Positions 42,587 to 53,348 are shown, counted from the first letter of the stretch. The stretch: 57,542 bases of DNA from Bacteroidales bacterium (GCA_028277395.1 JANQGJ010000024.1:1-57542), one strand, 5' to 3'. Translations and numbers: made by a program. The notes: generated by a model from the sequence alone, not told the origin.

Positions 42587-43348
42587 ATGATTTCAGAACA
42601 AGTATTTAATTATCTGCTGTATGCATGGATGGGAATGGCAGTTGTTGTTTTTTTTATCCTGAAGAAGGTGGTTGTACCCTATGGACGTCATACATCGGAT
42701 TCATGGGGATTAAAAATCAATAATCGGGTTGGTTGGGTAATAATGGAAATACCTGTATTGATTGTTTTCTCATGGTTTTTCTTTTCTGGCAATGTAACAA
42801 AATCGGCACCAGTTTATGTATTCTACTTTTTGTTTGCATTTCATTATATTAACAGGATTTTTATATTTCCGGTAAAAATAAAATCCAAATCAAAGCAAAT
42901 GCCTGTTGTAATTGTACTTTTTGCAATTTGTTTCAATCTCATCAATGGTTTCTTCAATGGTTTTTGGCTCGGGTCTTTAACTCATATCTATGATCATTCA
43001 TGGTTCTACGATCCAAGGTTTGTTACAGGTTTTCTGTTATTTATAGTTGGGATGTATTTAAATATTACTTCAGACAATAAGTTGATAAGGTTGAGAAAAG
43101 GTGGTAAATCAGGTTATTATATTCCACATGGAGGTTTATTTAATTATGTATCCTCACCAAATTTGCTTGGCGAAATAATAGAATGGACGGGTTGGGCAAT
43201 TCTATGCTGGAATATGCCTGCTGCTTCTTTTGCTTTATGGACAATGGCGAATCTGATACCGAGAGCACAAAATCATCATGAATGGTATATTGATAAGTTT
43301 AGCGATTATCCGGCTAATAGAAAAGCAATTTTCCCCAAAATATTGTAA
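42587..43348 (+). CDS. Steroid 5-alpha-reductase-family membrane enzyme
   Basis: The 253-residue polytopic protein has six or seven hydrophobic helices and the C-terminal block of 3-oxo-5-alpha-steroid 4-dehydrogenases: DNKLIRLRKGG, then GYYIPHGGLFNYVSSPNLLGE, EWTGWAILCW, and HHEWYIDKFSDYPANRKAIFP at the end. From memory this is strikingly close to the vertebrate SRD5A1/2 pattern (GLFEYV, GEIMEW, HEWY...F..YP..R...P). Such enzymes reduce a double bond conjugated to a carbonyl using NADPH. ATG 42587 is preferred; TTG 42581 is also in frame. It lies 11 bases after the SDR and about 88 before dxs. Confidence 0.87.
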   Translation: MISEQVFNYLLYAWMGMAVVVFFILKKVVVPYGRHTSDSWGLKINNRVGWVIMEIPVLIVFSWFFFSGNVTKSAPVYVFYFLFAFHYINRIFIFPVKIKSKSKQMPVVIVLFAICFNLINGFFNGFWLGSLTHIYDHSWFYDPRFVTGFLLFIVGMYLNITSDNKLIRLRKGGKSGYYIPHGGLFNYVSSPNLLGEIIEWTGWAILCWNMPAASFALWTMANLIPRAQNHHEWYIDKFSDYPANRKAIFPKIL

Positions 43349-43375
43349 CAACAACCTGTGTAAGTATAAAACTTA

Positions 43376-43383
43376 TAAATTTG
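43376..43383 (+). promoter_or_regulatory. -7 element for dxs
   Basis: TAAATTTG matches TAnnTTTG, 52 bases before the dxs ATG, so dxs need not depend on the upstream genes. Confidence 0.5.
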
Positions 43384-43435
43384 CCGCAATTTTCCTGAAA
43401 ATACCAGGAAACTAATAAATCTTTATCTGAAGTTA

Positions 43436-45310
43436 ATGACACCAAATCCAGATACATTATTATCGACTATAGATTCACCGGTTGATCTCAGGAAATTAAG
43501 CATATCAGAACTTATTCGTTTGTCTTCTGAATTGAGAGATTTTATTCTGGATGTTGTAAGTGTTCATCCTGGTCATCTTGGATCAAGTTTGGGTGTAGTG
43601 GAACTTACAGTAGCATTACATAGTGTATTTGATACTCCCTACGACAGATTAATATGGGATGTCGGGCATCAGGCGTATGGTCATAAAATTCTTACCGGGC
43701 GAAGAGATGTTTTCCATACTAACAGACAATACAAAGGTATTGGTGGTTTCCCGATAAGAAGAGAGAGTGAGTATGACGCTTTTGGTACCGGACATGCATC
43801 AACATCAGTATCTGCTGCTTTAGGAATGGCAGAGGCATCTAACCTCAGGGGTGAAAAAAACAGAAAACACATTGCAGTTATTGGTGATGGTGCTTTAACA
43901 GGTGGAATGGCAATAGAAGGACTAAATAATGCAGGGGCAACTAATGCTGATATATTGGTTGTATTAAATGATAACGGGATATCAATTGATAAAAATATTG
44001 GATCATTAAAAGATTACTTTTCACAGCTTGCATCCTCATATAAATCAGAGCAGCCCAAATGGAGAAGTCTCGGTATATCGAATCGATTGCATGTTGATAA
44101 TACAGTGTCAGGTTCATCAATAAAGAGAAAGTTTCAGAGGAAAAGTAACCTTTTTCAGGCCATGAATTTTAAATATTTTGGTCCGGTTGATGGTCATGAT
44201 ATACCCAGCCTCGTGGAAATTCTTAAAGAAATTAAGCATATTAATGGTCCGAAATTGCTTCATGTTATAACCAAAAAAGGTAAAGGATTCAGTAAAGCTG
44301 AAGAAGAACAAACAATATTTCATGCACCGGGGAAATTTAACAGGAGAACAGGTGAGTTACTATCATCTCAATCAGGAAATACCAGTGTTACTTATCAGGA
44401 GGTATTTGGAAAAACACTACTGGAAATAGCACGACAGGACAGTAAGGTTGTTGCAATAACTCCTGCCATGCCAACCGGCTCAGCACTAAATTATATGAGA
44501 GATAAGTTTCCTGAACGTGTTTTCGATGTTGGAATTGCTGAACAACATGCGGTTACTTTTGCTGCCGGACTTGCTGCAGAGGGATTCAAACCTTTTTGTA
44601 CCATATATTCGACATTCCTGCAACGAGCATACGATCAGGTAATTCATGATGTTGCTTTGCAAAAGCTGCCTGTAATATTTTGTGTTGACAGGGCAGGTTT
44701 GGTTGGTGAAGATGGGGCAACACATCAAGGGGCATTTGATATGGCTTTTATGAATTTTATCCCTGGACTTGTTTCATGTGCTCCAATGAATGAGTCTGAA
44801 TTACGTAACATGATGTATCTGGCGAAATCTTATACTGATGGACCTTTTTCAATCAGATACCCAAGAAGTAAAGGTGTTTTGGAGAAGTGGTTTCAACCTC
44901 TCAGCGAAATAAAAATAGGTAAAGGAAGATGCCTTAGTGAAGGAACTAACACTGCTATTTTAAGTATAGGACATGTGGGTAATTTTGTAACCAAAGCTTT
45001 GAATCTTCTGAACAATGATAATATCTGTCCGGGTCATTTTGATATGAGGTTTTTATCTCCGGTTGATGAAGATATACTACACCATGTTTTTAGGAATTAT
45101 ACAAACGTTATTACAGTTGAAGATGGAATAATTACGGGAGGATTTGGTACTTCAGTGGCTTGTTTTAAAAATAAACACAATTACAGGTCAAAACTTGTAA
45201 ATCTGGGTATCCCGCATAAGTTTATCAGCCATGGAAATGTGCAAACTTTACATCAGGTTTGCGGATATGATGTCAGTGCTATAATCAGGTCTGTAAAATC
45301 AAACTATTAG
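43436..45310 (+). CDS. dxs: 1-deoxy-D-xylulose-5-phosphate synthase
   Basis: The 624-residue thiamine-diphosphate enzyme condenses pyruvate and glyceraldehyde-3-phosphate, the first step of the methylerythritol phosphate pathway that supplies UppS. It has HPGHLGSSLGVVELTVALH at the start, the ThDP motif GDGALTGG...NDNGISID (about 149-183), the pyrimidine-binding domain (DVGIAEQHAVTFAAGLA, about 363-379) and a transketolase C-domain. Length and motifs are normal. It has its own promoter, and ruvA follows with a separate promoter. Confidence 0.96.
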   Translation: MTPNPDTLLSTIDSPVDLRKLSISELIRLSSELRDFILDVVSVHPGHLGSSLGVVELTVALHSVFDTPYDRLIWDVGHQAYGHKILTGRRDVFHTNRQYKGIGGFPIRRESEYDAFGTGHASTSVSAALGMAEASNLRGEKNRKHIAVIGDGALTGGMAIEGLNNAGATNADILVVLNDNGISIDKNIGSLKDYFSQLASSYKSEQPKWRSLGISNRLHVDNTVSGSSIKRKFQRKSNLFQAMNFKYFGPVDGHDIPSLVEILKEIKHINGPKLLHVITKKGKGFSKAEEEQTIFHAPGKFNRRTGELLSSQSGNTSVTYQEVFGKTLLEIARQDSKVVAITPAMPTGSALNYMRDKFPERVFDVGIAEQHAVTFAAGLAAEGFKPFCTIYSTFLQRAYDQVIHDVALQKLPVIFCVDRAGLVGEDGATHQGAFDMAFMNFIPGLVSCAPMNESELRNMMYLAKSYTDGPFSIRYPRSKGVLEKWFQPLSEIKIGKGRCLSEGTNTAILSIGHVGNFVTKALNLLNNDNICPGHFDMRFLSPVDEDILHHVFRNYTNVITVEDGIITGGFGTSVACFKNKHNYRSKLVNLGIPHKFISHGNVQTLHQVCGYDVSAIIRSVKSNY

Positions 45311-45379
45311 TGTTTCAATTGTGCTTATAATCTGATTAAAAAAACCTTAATTAATAGTTAATTAATACCTGATAAATTG

Positions 45380-45387
45380 TATTTTTG
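45380..45387 (+). promoter_or_regulatory. -7 element for ruvA
   Basis: TATTTTTG matches TAnnTTTG, 44 bases before the ruvA ATG. Confidence 0.5.
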
Positions 45388-45431
45388 CCTGTCGGGATTT
45401 GACCCTGGCAAACCAATATAAATGAAGCAGA

Positions 45432-46013
45432 ATGTACGATTACCTGAAGGGAAGGCTTGTTGAGAAAACGCCAACATATATTATTGTTGATGTTGGAGGT
45501 GTTGGGTATATGATAAATATCTCATTAACAACATATTCAAAAATTAAGGATGATGAAGTTGTTAAAATTTATACTCATTTTGCCGTTAGGGAAGATGCTC
45601 ATACACTTTATGGTTTTTATGATATAAATGAAAGATCTTTATTCGGACTTCTGATAACTGTTTCAGGAGTAGGTGCCAACACTGCCAGATTAATTCTTTC
45701 ATCGCTTACAACCGAGGAAGCATATGATGCAATTGTACAATCAAAAGCAAATGTTTTACAGGGAGTTAAAGGAATTGGAGGTAAAACAGCACAAAGAATT
45801 ATTATTGATTTAAAGGATAAACTGATAAAATCAGGAATTGAACTCGAAAAAATAGACCAGGTTCACAATACAATCAGGGAAGAAGCGTTATCAGGTTTAC
45901 TGATATTAGGGTTTAATAAACCTGGTGCAGAAAAAGCTATTGATAAAATTCTTAGGAATGATAACACTATAGGTGTTGAAGGCCTTATAAAAGAAGCTTT
46001 GAAAATGATGTAA
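45432..46013 (+). CDS. ruvA: Holliday junction branch-migration protein RuvA
   Basis: The 193-residue protein has an N-terminal OB domain (MYDYLKGRLVEKTPTYIIVD), two helix-hairpin-helix motifs (LLITVSGVGANTARLILS about 75-92; GVKGIGGKTAQRIIIDL about 110-126) and a C-terminal domain III that contacts RuvB. It binds four-way junctions as a tetramer. In this phylum ruvA is frequently followed by sprA, as here with 39 bases between; the pairing is presumably transcriptional and not functional. Confidence 0.96.
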   Translation: MYDYLKGRLVEKTPTYIIVDVGGVGYMINISLTTYSKIKDDEVVKIYTHFAVREDAHTLYGFYDINERSLFGLLITVSGVGANTARLILSSLTTEEAYDAIVQSKANVLQGVKGIGGKTAQRIIIDLKDKLIKSGIELEKIDQVHNTIREEALSGLLILGFNKPGAEKAIDKILRNDNTIGVEGLIKEALKMM

Positions 46014-46052
46014 TTTAGGAACAAATTAACTAAAGCTACAAAAAAGAAGACT

Positions 46053-49000
46053 TTGAACAGGGAGAATATATACATTAAGGCTGTTAAATTAATTATTCCG
46101 GGTTTACTTGCAGTACTATTGCTGAGCGTGCTCTCGATTCGTGCCCAGAATGTGAGTTATCCTGACTCAGTTTCCGGTCAGGATACATCAAAAGTTGATC
46201 TGATCTTTCCATTTAGCGATTTTACAGGTAATCCTTATCTGGATAATCAGAACTCAAGTCCTTTGTTCATGAGCCCTCCAACAAATATTGAGCGTGAGAT
46301 TATCTATAACCCTGAGACAAATACTTATGAGTTTACCAACAAAATTGGTGATTTTCTTTACAGAACTCCTACCCAGATGGATTTTGACGAATATCAGCAA
46401 TATCAGTTGGACAGAGATGTTGCTGATTACTGGAATGAACGTACCCAAACGGCCGGTACGGCTGAAGGAGAACGGCTGATCCCTAAAATTTATATCGGAG
46501 GTGAAGCATTTGACAGAATATTTGGTAGTAATACAATAGATATCAGGCCCCAGGGGTCTGCCGAAGTAAGCTTTGGAATATTATCAACCAAACGGGACGA
46601 TCCTGCACTGGATGTAAGGCAAAGAAAGACAACCAACTTTGATTTTGACATGAAAATTCAAATGAATGTTGTCGCTAAGATTGGGGATAAAATCGAATTT
46701 AAAGCTAATTATAATACTGAATCATCTTTTGACTTTGAAAATACACTTAAACTAAAATACGAAGGTAAAGAGGATGAAATAATAAAATTAATTGAAGCCG
46801 GTAACGTAAGTTTGCCTCTGAGATCAACGTTGATAAGTGGTAGTCAGAGCCTGTTTGGTGTTAAAACTGAATTGCAGTTTGGTAAAACACATGTTACAGC
46901 TTTGTTCTCACAACAGCAGAGTGAAACAAAGAATATTACAGTTGAGGGTGGTGCCCAAACAAACAGGTTTAAGCTAACAGCACTTGATTATGAGCAAAAT
47001 AAACACTTTTTCTTCGCTCATTCTTTTCGAAGTCAGTATCCAAAAGCCTTGAACAGTCTCCCAATTATAGCATCTGATGTGAACATTACCAAGGTTGAGG
47101 TTTGGGTTACAAATATTGGTGCTGCTACTGAAGAAAACAGGAATATTGTTGCTTTTACCGATCTTGGTGAAGGAAAACAAGAGAATATACACAGCCCTTA
47201 TATTTATGCATTGCCGGGCGGAACTAATCCTTCAAATTATTCAAATAGTTTGATGTCGAGCCTTGATACTAACCAGATCAGACAAATAAACACCGTTACA
47301 AATTATCTTAGTGGTGACCCTTTAAGAATTGGTAAATCCAATTACTTTGTAGCAGGAGAAGATTATGTAAAGCTTGAAAATGCAAGGAAGTTACGTGAAT
47401 CTGAGTATTCCGTTAACAGAAAGCTTGGTTTCATATCATTGAATACTACATTATCATCGGACCAGGTATTGGCAATTGCTTTTCAATATACAATTATTGG
47501 TAGTGATAGTGTTTATCAGGTGGGTGAATTTTCCGATCAGGGAATTGTTTCACCCGATAACCTGGTTGTTAAGCTTCTTAAAAGTAATACGTTGAGCACA
47601 ACAATGCCGATGTGGGATCTGATGATGAAAAACGTATATGCTATTGGTGCCTATCAGGTTCAGAAGCAAAATTTTATGTTTAATATTCTGTATTCAGGAA
47701 ACCAACAGGGAGTACCAACCGGATATTTCACCGAAGGACCTGCTGATGTTACCGGGATACCTTTAATACATTTATTTGGGTTGGATAATCTTGATAATCA
47801 GCTGAACCCAATCCCCGGTGGTGATGGAATGTTTGACTTTATTGACGGAGCCACCATAAACGGAGGAACTATACAGGCATCGAACGGAAGGATATTTTTT
47901 ACAAAGCTTGAACCTTTTGGAAGTTATATCAGGGATTCCATATTCCCGGATAATCCCGAGTATGCAAATATGTATGCTTATGATTCACTTTATACAATGA
48001 CAAAATCGGGAGCAGAGCAATTTCCTGATAAAAATAAATTCATACTTGAGGGGATGTACAGTTCATCAGGTGGTGCCGATATTAGTCTTAATGCACTAAA
48101 TGTTCCACAAGGTTCAGTGAAAGTTACAGCCGGAGGTGCACCTCTTGTTGAAAATGTAGATTATACTGTTGATTATACCCTGGGCAGGGTTAAGATAATA
48201 AATGATGGAATTATGAATTCAGGTGTTCCTATTAATGTATCACTTGAGAGTAACTCCATGTTTAATATTCAGCAAAAAAGGATGATGGGAATTCATGTTG
48301 ATCATGAAATTAATAAAGACTTCCACATTGGAGGTACATTGTTAAATCTTCATGAACGTCCTCTTACTCAGAAAGTAAATTATGGTGATGATCCTATTTC
48401 AAACACTATGTGGGGAATCGACATGAGTTATCGCACTGAGTCCCGCTGGTTAACAAAAATGATTGATAAATTACCTGGAATTTCCACCAAGGAAATCTCA
48501 CAAATTAATGTAGATGGTGAGTTTGCACAATTTATACCCGGGCATAGCAGAGCGATTGGAAAGTCAGGAACATCATATATAGATGACTTTGAAGGAGCGT
48601 CGTCATCAATTGACCTGAAAAACACTACAATGTGGTTCCTGGCAAGTACTCCACAGGGACAACCTGGGTTATTTCCTGAAGCTCAGTTATCTGATACTAC
48701 TTCGATTAACAGGTATGCATATGGTAAGAATCGTGCCAAATTTGCATGGTATATAATCGATCCCTTGTTTTATGATGTCAGGGGCGGATACAGACCACCA
48801 AATGTTGATAAAAATGAAATATCCAAAAACTCTGTTCGCCAGGTGTTGCAGAAAGAGGTATTTCCAAATAAAGACTATAATTTAAATAATATACCAACTA
48901 ATATTGCTGTGCTAAACCTTGCTTATTTCCCAAGTGAGAAAGGTTCCTACAACTATGATGTAGAACCAAACGTATATTCTGATGGTATTGATGAAAACGG

Positions 49001-52000
49001 AGACCTTATAAATCCTGAATCCAGATGGGGTGGTATGATGAGGGAAATAGAATCATCGGATTTTGAAGCCGCCAACATCGAATACATTGAATTTTGGATG
49101 ATGGACCCGTTTACGGAAGATCCTGATAATAAAGGTGAGCTTTATATTAACCTTGGTGAAATATCTGAGGATATATTGAAAGACGGCAGAAAGAGTTATG
49201 AAAACGGATTACCTACTTCTGAAGTCGTTGAGAATGTTGACACAACGATATGGGGTCGTATTCCATCTTTACAGGCATTGGTAGAATCGTTTAGTACAGC
49301 CGGTGGTTCCAGGGAATTTCAGGATGTTGGTTATGACGGACTTAGAACCGAAGATGAACGATCATGGTATGACAATACATATCTTGACGTTATCAGGGAG
49401 AAATACGGTTCAAATTCACAGGCTTTTATAAGAGCTAATGAGGATCCGTCATCAGATAACTATCATTATTTTAGAGGTAGTGATTATGATACTGATGCAA
49501 CATATTCCAGTGTTACAGAAAGATATAAGAAATTCAACAATTCTGATGGAAACTCACCTACAGATGCTCAAAATGTAGAGTCATACCCAACTGCTGCAAC
49601 TAATCTCCCCAATGTTGAAGATATTAACAGGGATAATACTTTAAGTGAATCGGAGCGTTATTTCCAGTATAAGATTGAACTTGATCCGACTAAAATGGAA
49701 GTTGGACAGAACTATATCACGGATGTATTTCAGGCCAATGATATTAAACTTGCAAATGGTGATGTGACAAGTGTACACTGGTATCAGTTTAAAATTCCTG
49801 TTAGGAACCCTGATGATGTAATTGGTAACATAAGTGACTTCAGATCAATTCGTTTTATGAGAATGTTCATGCGCGATTTTGAAAAACCAATAGTAGCACG
49901 TTTTGCAACATTTGAATTGGTTAGAGGAGAATGGAGAAGATACGATCACCCAATCCTGGAACCAGGTGATTATTCACCGGGTGATTATGGTAATGAAACC
50001 AACTTTACAGTTGCTACCGTAAATATTGAAGAAAATGGAAAACGTGAACCAATACCATATGTTATACCTCCTGGAATTGAAAGGGAATCAAATTTTGGTA
50101 CAACCAGTTATGTACTACAGAATGAACAGTCTGTTGAGATGAATGTATCGCAGTTGTATGATGGTGATGCACGTGGTATATTTAAAACTACAGATTTTGA
50201 TTTTCGTCAGTACAAAAGATTGAAGATGTTTGTTCATGCAGAGAAGCTGATCGAAAATGAAGAACTTGAATATGGAGACCTAACTGCATTTATCAGGATT
50301 GGAGCCGACTTTACCGATAATTACTACGAATATGAAGTGCCATTAGAGTTTACCAAATGGTATACTGCTGCTTCAGCTGTTGATTCCATTTGGCCCGAAG
50401 TTAACAACTTTGATATAGACCTGCAACAACTGGTACATATTAAACAGAACAGGAATATAGCAATGAGGGACCCTAACAGCGAACTTAAGCTTAATGTTCC
50501 TTATTCTGAATATGTTGGAAATAATAAAGTTACTGTACTGGGCAGCCCAAGTATTAGTGATGTTAAAGGGATACTGATCGGGGTTCGTAATCCAAGACAA
50601 AAATCGGGATTGGATGATGATGGAAGCCCCAGAAGTGCAATAATTTGGGTTGATGAGTTACGATTAACAGATTTCAATGATCATGCAGGATGGGCTGCAA
50701 CCGGTAGGGTAGAAGCTACATTGGCTGATTTGGGACGTGTTGTACTTACAAGTTCTCATAGTTCCGCAGGATTTGCCAGTCTGGAAAAGAAGATTAGCCA
50801 GATACCCCTGGAACATGTTACCAATTTCATGGTTGCAACAGATCTGGATTTTGGTAAATTCTTTGGAGAAAAGGCCGGTATAAGAATACCCCTGCACTAT
50901 GATTATGCAGTAACAACAATAACACCTGAGTACAATCCATTAGATCCTGATGTTATACTGGATGATGACCTTGATTCATATGAGGATAAAAGCAAACGTG
51001 ACTCGGTCAGGAAGCTGGTGGTTGATCATACTGTGAGGCAAAATATAAATCTGATGAACGTTCGTAAAGACAGGGTTGGAACGAACAAAAAACAGAGGAT
51101 TTATGATATAGAAAACTTTGATGTTTCATTTGCTTATTCGAAAAATCATCATCGTGATATTGATTTTGAATATGATAATCAGGATCAATATCGGGGTGGT
51201 TTGGGTTATAATTTTAACCCTAAACCCAAAAATTACAAACCAATGAATAAGTCCAAGATGTTTTCAAGCAAACATCTTAAACTGGTGAAAGACTTCAACT
51301 TCTATCTATTACCAAAAACGTTTAGTTTCAGAACTGATATGGACAGGTCAATCAGAAAAATACTTTACAGGGATAAGAGTCTTGGAGATATTATAATTAA
51401 ACCTACAATAGATAGGCAATGGACATGGAACAGGGATTATGATTTTAAATATGACTTCTCAAAGGCTTTAACATTTGAATTTACAGCAGGAGCTAATGCA
51501 TATATCAACGAACCTACTATTTATCCCGATAAAGGTACCGAGGAATGGGAAGAATACAAGAAGGATGTTTGGAGAGATATTTATGGTGGTGGAACAATGC
51601 AGAGATATAATCAGTCCTTTAAGGCAACATATAATGTGCCCTTAAAGAAGATCCCGGCTGTTGATTGGGTAACAGTTGCATTAAGTTATCAGGCACTGTA
51701 TAAGTGGTCAGCTTCTCCAATATCTATTCAAAGCAGAATGGGTAATACAATTGAGAACTCAAACCAGAAGCAACTTAATGGTAAGGTTGATTTAGACCAG
51801 CTTTATAATAAAGTCCCATATTTCAAGAAACTTAACAGTTCAAAGAAAAGATCATCACGTCCAACATCAAGAACAAGAGGTGGAGCACCAGATCCTCCTG
51901 AAGATGTGAACGATACAATTGAGAAACCCAAAGTAAATTATGGTAAGATCATAGGTGAAGGATTTTTAAAGACAATAATGTCAATAAAAAAAGCTTCTCT

Positions 52001-53348
52001 TACCTATAGTTCAGGATATGGTATGTTATTGCCCGGTTTTAACCAGGAACCCGAACTTTTTGGAGTTAATCTTGGGACATCTGCACCAGGGCTTGGATTT
52101 GTATTTGGAGATCAACGAGATATAAAATGGGATGCTGCTGCAAACGGATGGATAACTACCGATACCATTTTGAATAATCCATATATGCGAAAATCTACAG
52201 AGTCCTTATCGTATAAAATTGGTGCTGATATCCTTGGTGCAATCAAGATTGATATTGATGGTGACCGAATTTATGCCAGTAATTATCAGTCTTATTTCAG
52301 GAATGGTAATACGATTGATGATCCGGTATTCCAGGAATATACACCAATGGATGGAGGAAACTTCAGCATATCTTATTCAATTATAAAAACATCATTCTCA
52401 AAAACCGGCTCCGATAATGTATCAGAAACGTTCACAACCTTTCTGAATTCACGTAGAGATATAGCATATCGTCTTGCAAATGATAATAGTTCCTGGGATG
52501 GAGAAGAAGTATATGATAGTATTGCGGGAGATATTTATCCAAAAGGATATACGTCAAGTTCGCAGTCGGTGCTGTATTATTCATTCCTTGCAGCTTACTC
52601 AGGCCAAAGTACATCATCAGTAAGTATTAGTAGTCCGTTCCCTAAGTTTCCGGTACCAAACTGGAGAATTACCTTCAATGGCTTAACAAAGATTAAGTCG
52701 ATTGGTAAGATGTTCAGAACTGTTAATATTACACATGGATACAGATCAATGTTAAGTATTGCTTCGTGGTCAACTAATGTAAATTTTGATCCTGAGAATG
52801 CTAATCAGACATTCCCTAATTCAAATAATTACATCACCAGGTATGATGTAGGAATTGTATCAGTTATGGAACAGTATAGTCCGTTAATAGGTGTTGATGT
52901 TACCATGCATAACAGTCTGTCTGCAAAAGTTGAATTCAAGAAATCAAGAAAGCTTGATTTGAGTTTTGTAAATAATCAGCTAACGGAAGTTGTTGGTTCT
53001 GAAGTTGTGGTTGGAATGGGTTACCGGATTAAAGGGCTGAAATTCTCCATCGGTTCAATGAGTGGTACCAGCAGAAATAAAAGCTTTAAAAGCGACCTGA
53101 ACCTGAAACTTGATTTTGGGATCAGAGATAATAAAACAACTTTACGCAGAATAGATGAGGTAAACAATCAGGTATCAGCAGGTACAAAGCAATATACACT
53201 AAATTTTGCAGGTGATTATATGCTTAGCCAGAGTATTCAGCTCAAACTTTATTACAACTGGACCAGTAGTAATCCTTATGTTTCGTCGCAAATGCCAAAT
53301 TCTACCACAAGTGGTGGATTTAGCCTAAGGTTCAACCTTGCTCAATAA
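46053..53348 (+). CDS. sprA: SprA/Sov, type IX secretion translocon
   Basis: The 2431-residue protein has a signal peptide (KLIIPGLLAVLLLSVLSIRAQ) and forms the giant 36-strand outer-membrane barrel that passes folded type IX cargo. Diagnostic parts include IYNPETNTYEFTNKIGDF near the N-terminus, FKANYNTESSFDFENTLKLKYEG, the SYIDDFEGASSSIDLK motif near 840, and a barrel-type end (GGFSLRFNLAQ). The start is TTG at 46053, as no in-frame ATG precedes the signal peptide. The C-terminal third has a Ser/Arg/Pro-rich loop (SSKKRSSRPTSRTRGG). It pairs functionally with porG in this window; porKLMN and the attachment proteins are not here. Confidence 0.95.
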   Translation: MNRENIYIKAVKLIIPGLLAVLLLSVLSIRAQNVSYPDSVSGQDTSKVDLIFPFSDFTGNPYLDNQNSSPLFMSPPTNIEREIIYNPETNTYEFTNKIGDFLYRTPTQMDFDEYQQYQLDRDVADYWNERTQTAGTAEGERLIPKIYIGGEAFDRIFGSNTIDIRPQGSAEVSFGILSTKRDDPALDVRQRKTTNFDFDMKIQMNVVAKIGDKIEFKANYNTESSFDFENTLKLKYEGKEDEIIKLIEAGNVSLPLRSTLISGSQSLFGVKTELQFGKTHVTALFSQQQSETKNITVEGGAQTNRFKLTALDYEQNKHFFFAHSFRSQYPKALNSLPIIASDVNITKVEVWVTNIGAATEENRNIVAFTDLGEGKQENIHSPYIYALPGGTNPSNYSNSLMSSLDTNQIRQINTVTNYLSGDPLRIGKSNYFVAGEDYVKLENARKLRESEYSVNRKLGFISLNTTLSSDQVLAIAFQYTIIGSDSVYQVGEFSDQGIVSPDNLVVKLLKSNTLSTTMPMWDLMMKNVYAIGAYQVQKQNFMFNILYSGNQQGVPTGYFTEGPADVTGIPLIHLFGLDNLDNQLNPIPGGDGMFDFIDGATINGGTIQASNGRIFFTKLEPFGSYIRDSIFPDNPEYANMYAYDSLYTMTKSGAEQFPDKNKFILEGMYSSSGGADISLNALNVPQGSVKVTAGGAPLVENVDYTVDYTLGRVKIINDGIMNSGVPINVSLESNSMFNIQQKRMMGIHVDHEINKDFHIGGTLLNLHERPLTQKVNYGDDPISNTMWGIDMSYRTESRWLTKMIDKLPGISTKEISQINVDGEFAQFIPGHSRAIGKSGTSYIDDFEGASSSIDLKNTTMWFLASTPQGQPGLFPEAQLSDTTSINRYAYGKNRAKFAWYIIDPLFYDVRGGYRPPNVDKNEISKNSVRQVLQKEVFPNKDYNLNNIPTNIAVLNLAYFPSEKGSYNYDVEPNVYSDGIDENGDLINPESRWGGMMREIESSDFEAANIEYIEFWMMDPFTEDPDNKGELYINLGEISEDILKDGRKSYENGLPTSEVVENVDTTIWGRIPSLQALVESFSTAGGSREFQDVGYDGLRTEDERSWYDNTYLDVIREKYGSNSQAFIRANEDPSSDNYHYFRGSDYDTDATYSSVTERYKKFNNSDGNSPTDAQNVESYPTAATNLPNVEDINRDNTLSESERYFQYKIELDPTKMEVGQNYITDVFQANDIKLANGDVTSVHWYQFKIPVRNPDDVIGNISDFRSIRFMRMFMRDFEKPIVARFATFELVRGEWRRYDHPILEPGDYSPGDYGNETNFTVATVNIEENGKREPIPYVIPPGIERESNFGTTSYVLQNEQSVEMNVSQLYDGDARGIFKTTDFDFRQYKRLKMFVHAEKLIENEELEYGDLTAFIRIGADFTDNYYEYEVPLEFTKWYTAASAVDSIWPEVNNFDIDLQQLVHIKQNRNIAMRDPNSELKLNVPYSEYVGNNKVTVLGSPSISDVKGILIGVRNPRQKSGLDDDGSPRSAIIWVDELRLTDFNDHAGWAATGRVEATLADLGRVVLTSSHSSAGFASLEKKISQIPLEHVTNFMVATDLDFGKFFGEKAGIRIPLHYDYAVTTITPEYNPLDPDVILDDDLDSYEDKSKRDSVRKLVVDHTVRQNINLMNVRKDRVGTNKKQRIYDIENFDVSFAYSKNHHRDIDFEYDNQDQYRGGLGYNFNPKPKNYKPMNKSKMFSSKHLKLVKDFNFYLLPKTFSFRTDMDRSIRKILYRDKSLGDIIIKPTIDRQWTWNRDYDFKYDFSKALTFEFTAGANAYINEPTIYPDKGTEEWEEYKKDVWRDIYGGGTMQRYNQSFKATYNVPLKKIPAVDWVTVALSYQALYKWSASPISIQSRMGNTIENSNQKQLNGKVDLDQLYNKVPYFKKLNSSKKRSSRPTSRTRGGAPDPPEDVNDTIEKPKVNYGKIIGEGFLKTIMSIKKASLTYSSGYGMLLPGFNQEPELFGVNLGTSAPGLGFVFGDQRDIKWDAAANGWITTDTILNNPYMRKSTESLSYKIGADILGAIKIDIDGDRIYASNYQSYFRNGNTIDDPVFQEYTPMDGGNFSISYSIIKTSFSKTGSDNVSETFTTFLNSRRDIAYRLANDNSSWDGEEVYDSIAGDIYPKGYTSSSQSVLYYSFLAAYSGQSTSSVSISSPFPKFPVPNWRITFNGLTKIKSIGKMFRTVNITHGYRSMLSIASWSTNVNFDPENANQTFPNSNNYITRYDVGIVSVMEQYSPLIGVDVTMHNSLSAKVEFKKSRKLDLSFVNNQLTEVVGSEVVVGMGYRIKGLKFSIGSMSGTSRNKSFKSDLNLKLDFGIRDNKTTLRRIDEVNNQVSAGTKQYTLNFAGDYMLSQSIQLKLYYNWTSSNPYVSSQMPNSTTSGGFSLRFNLAQ

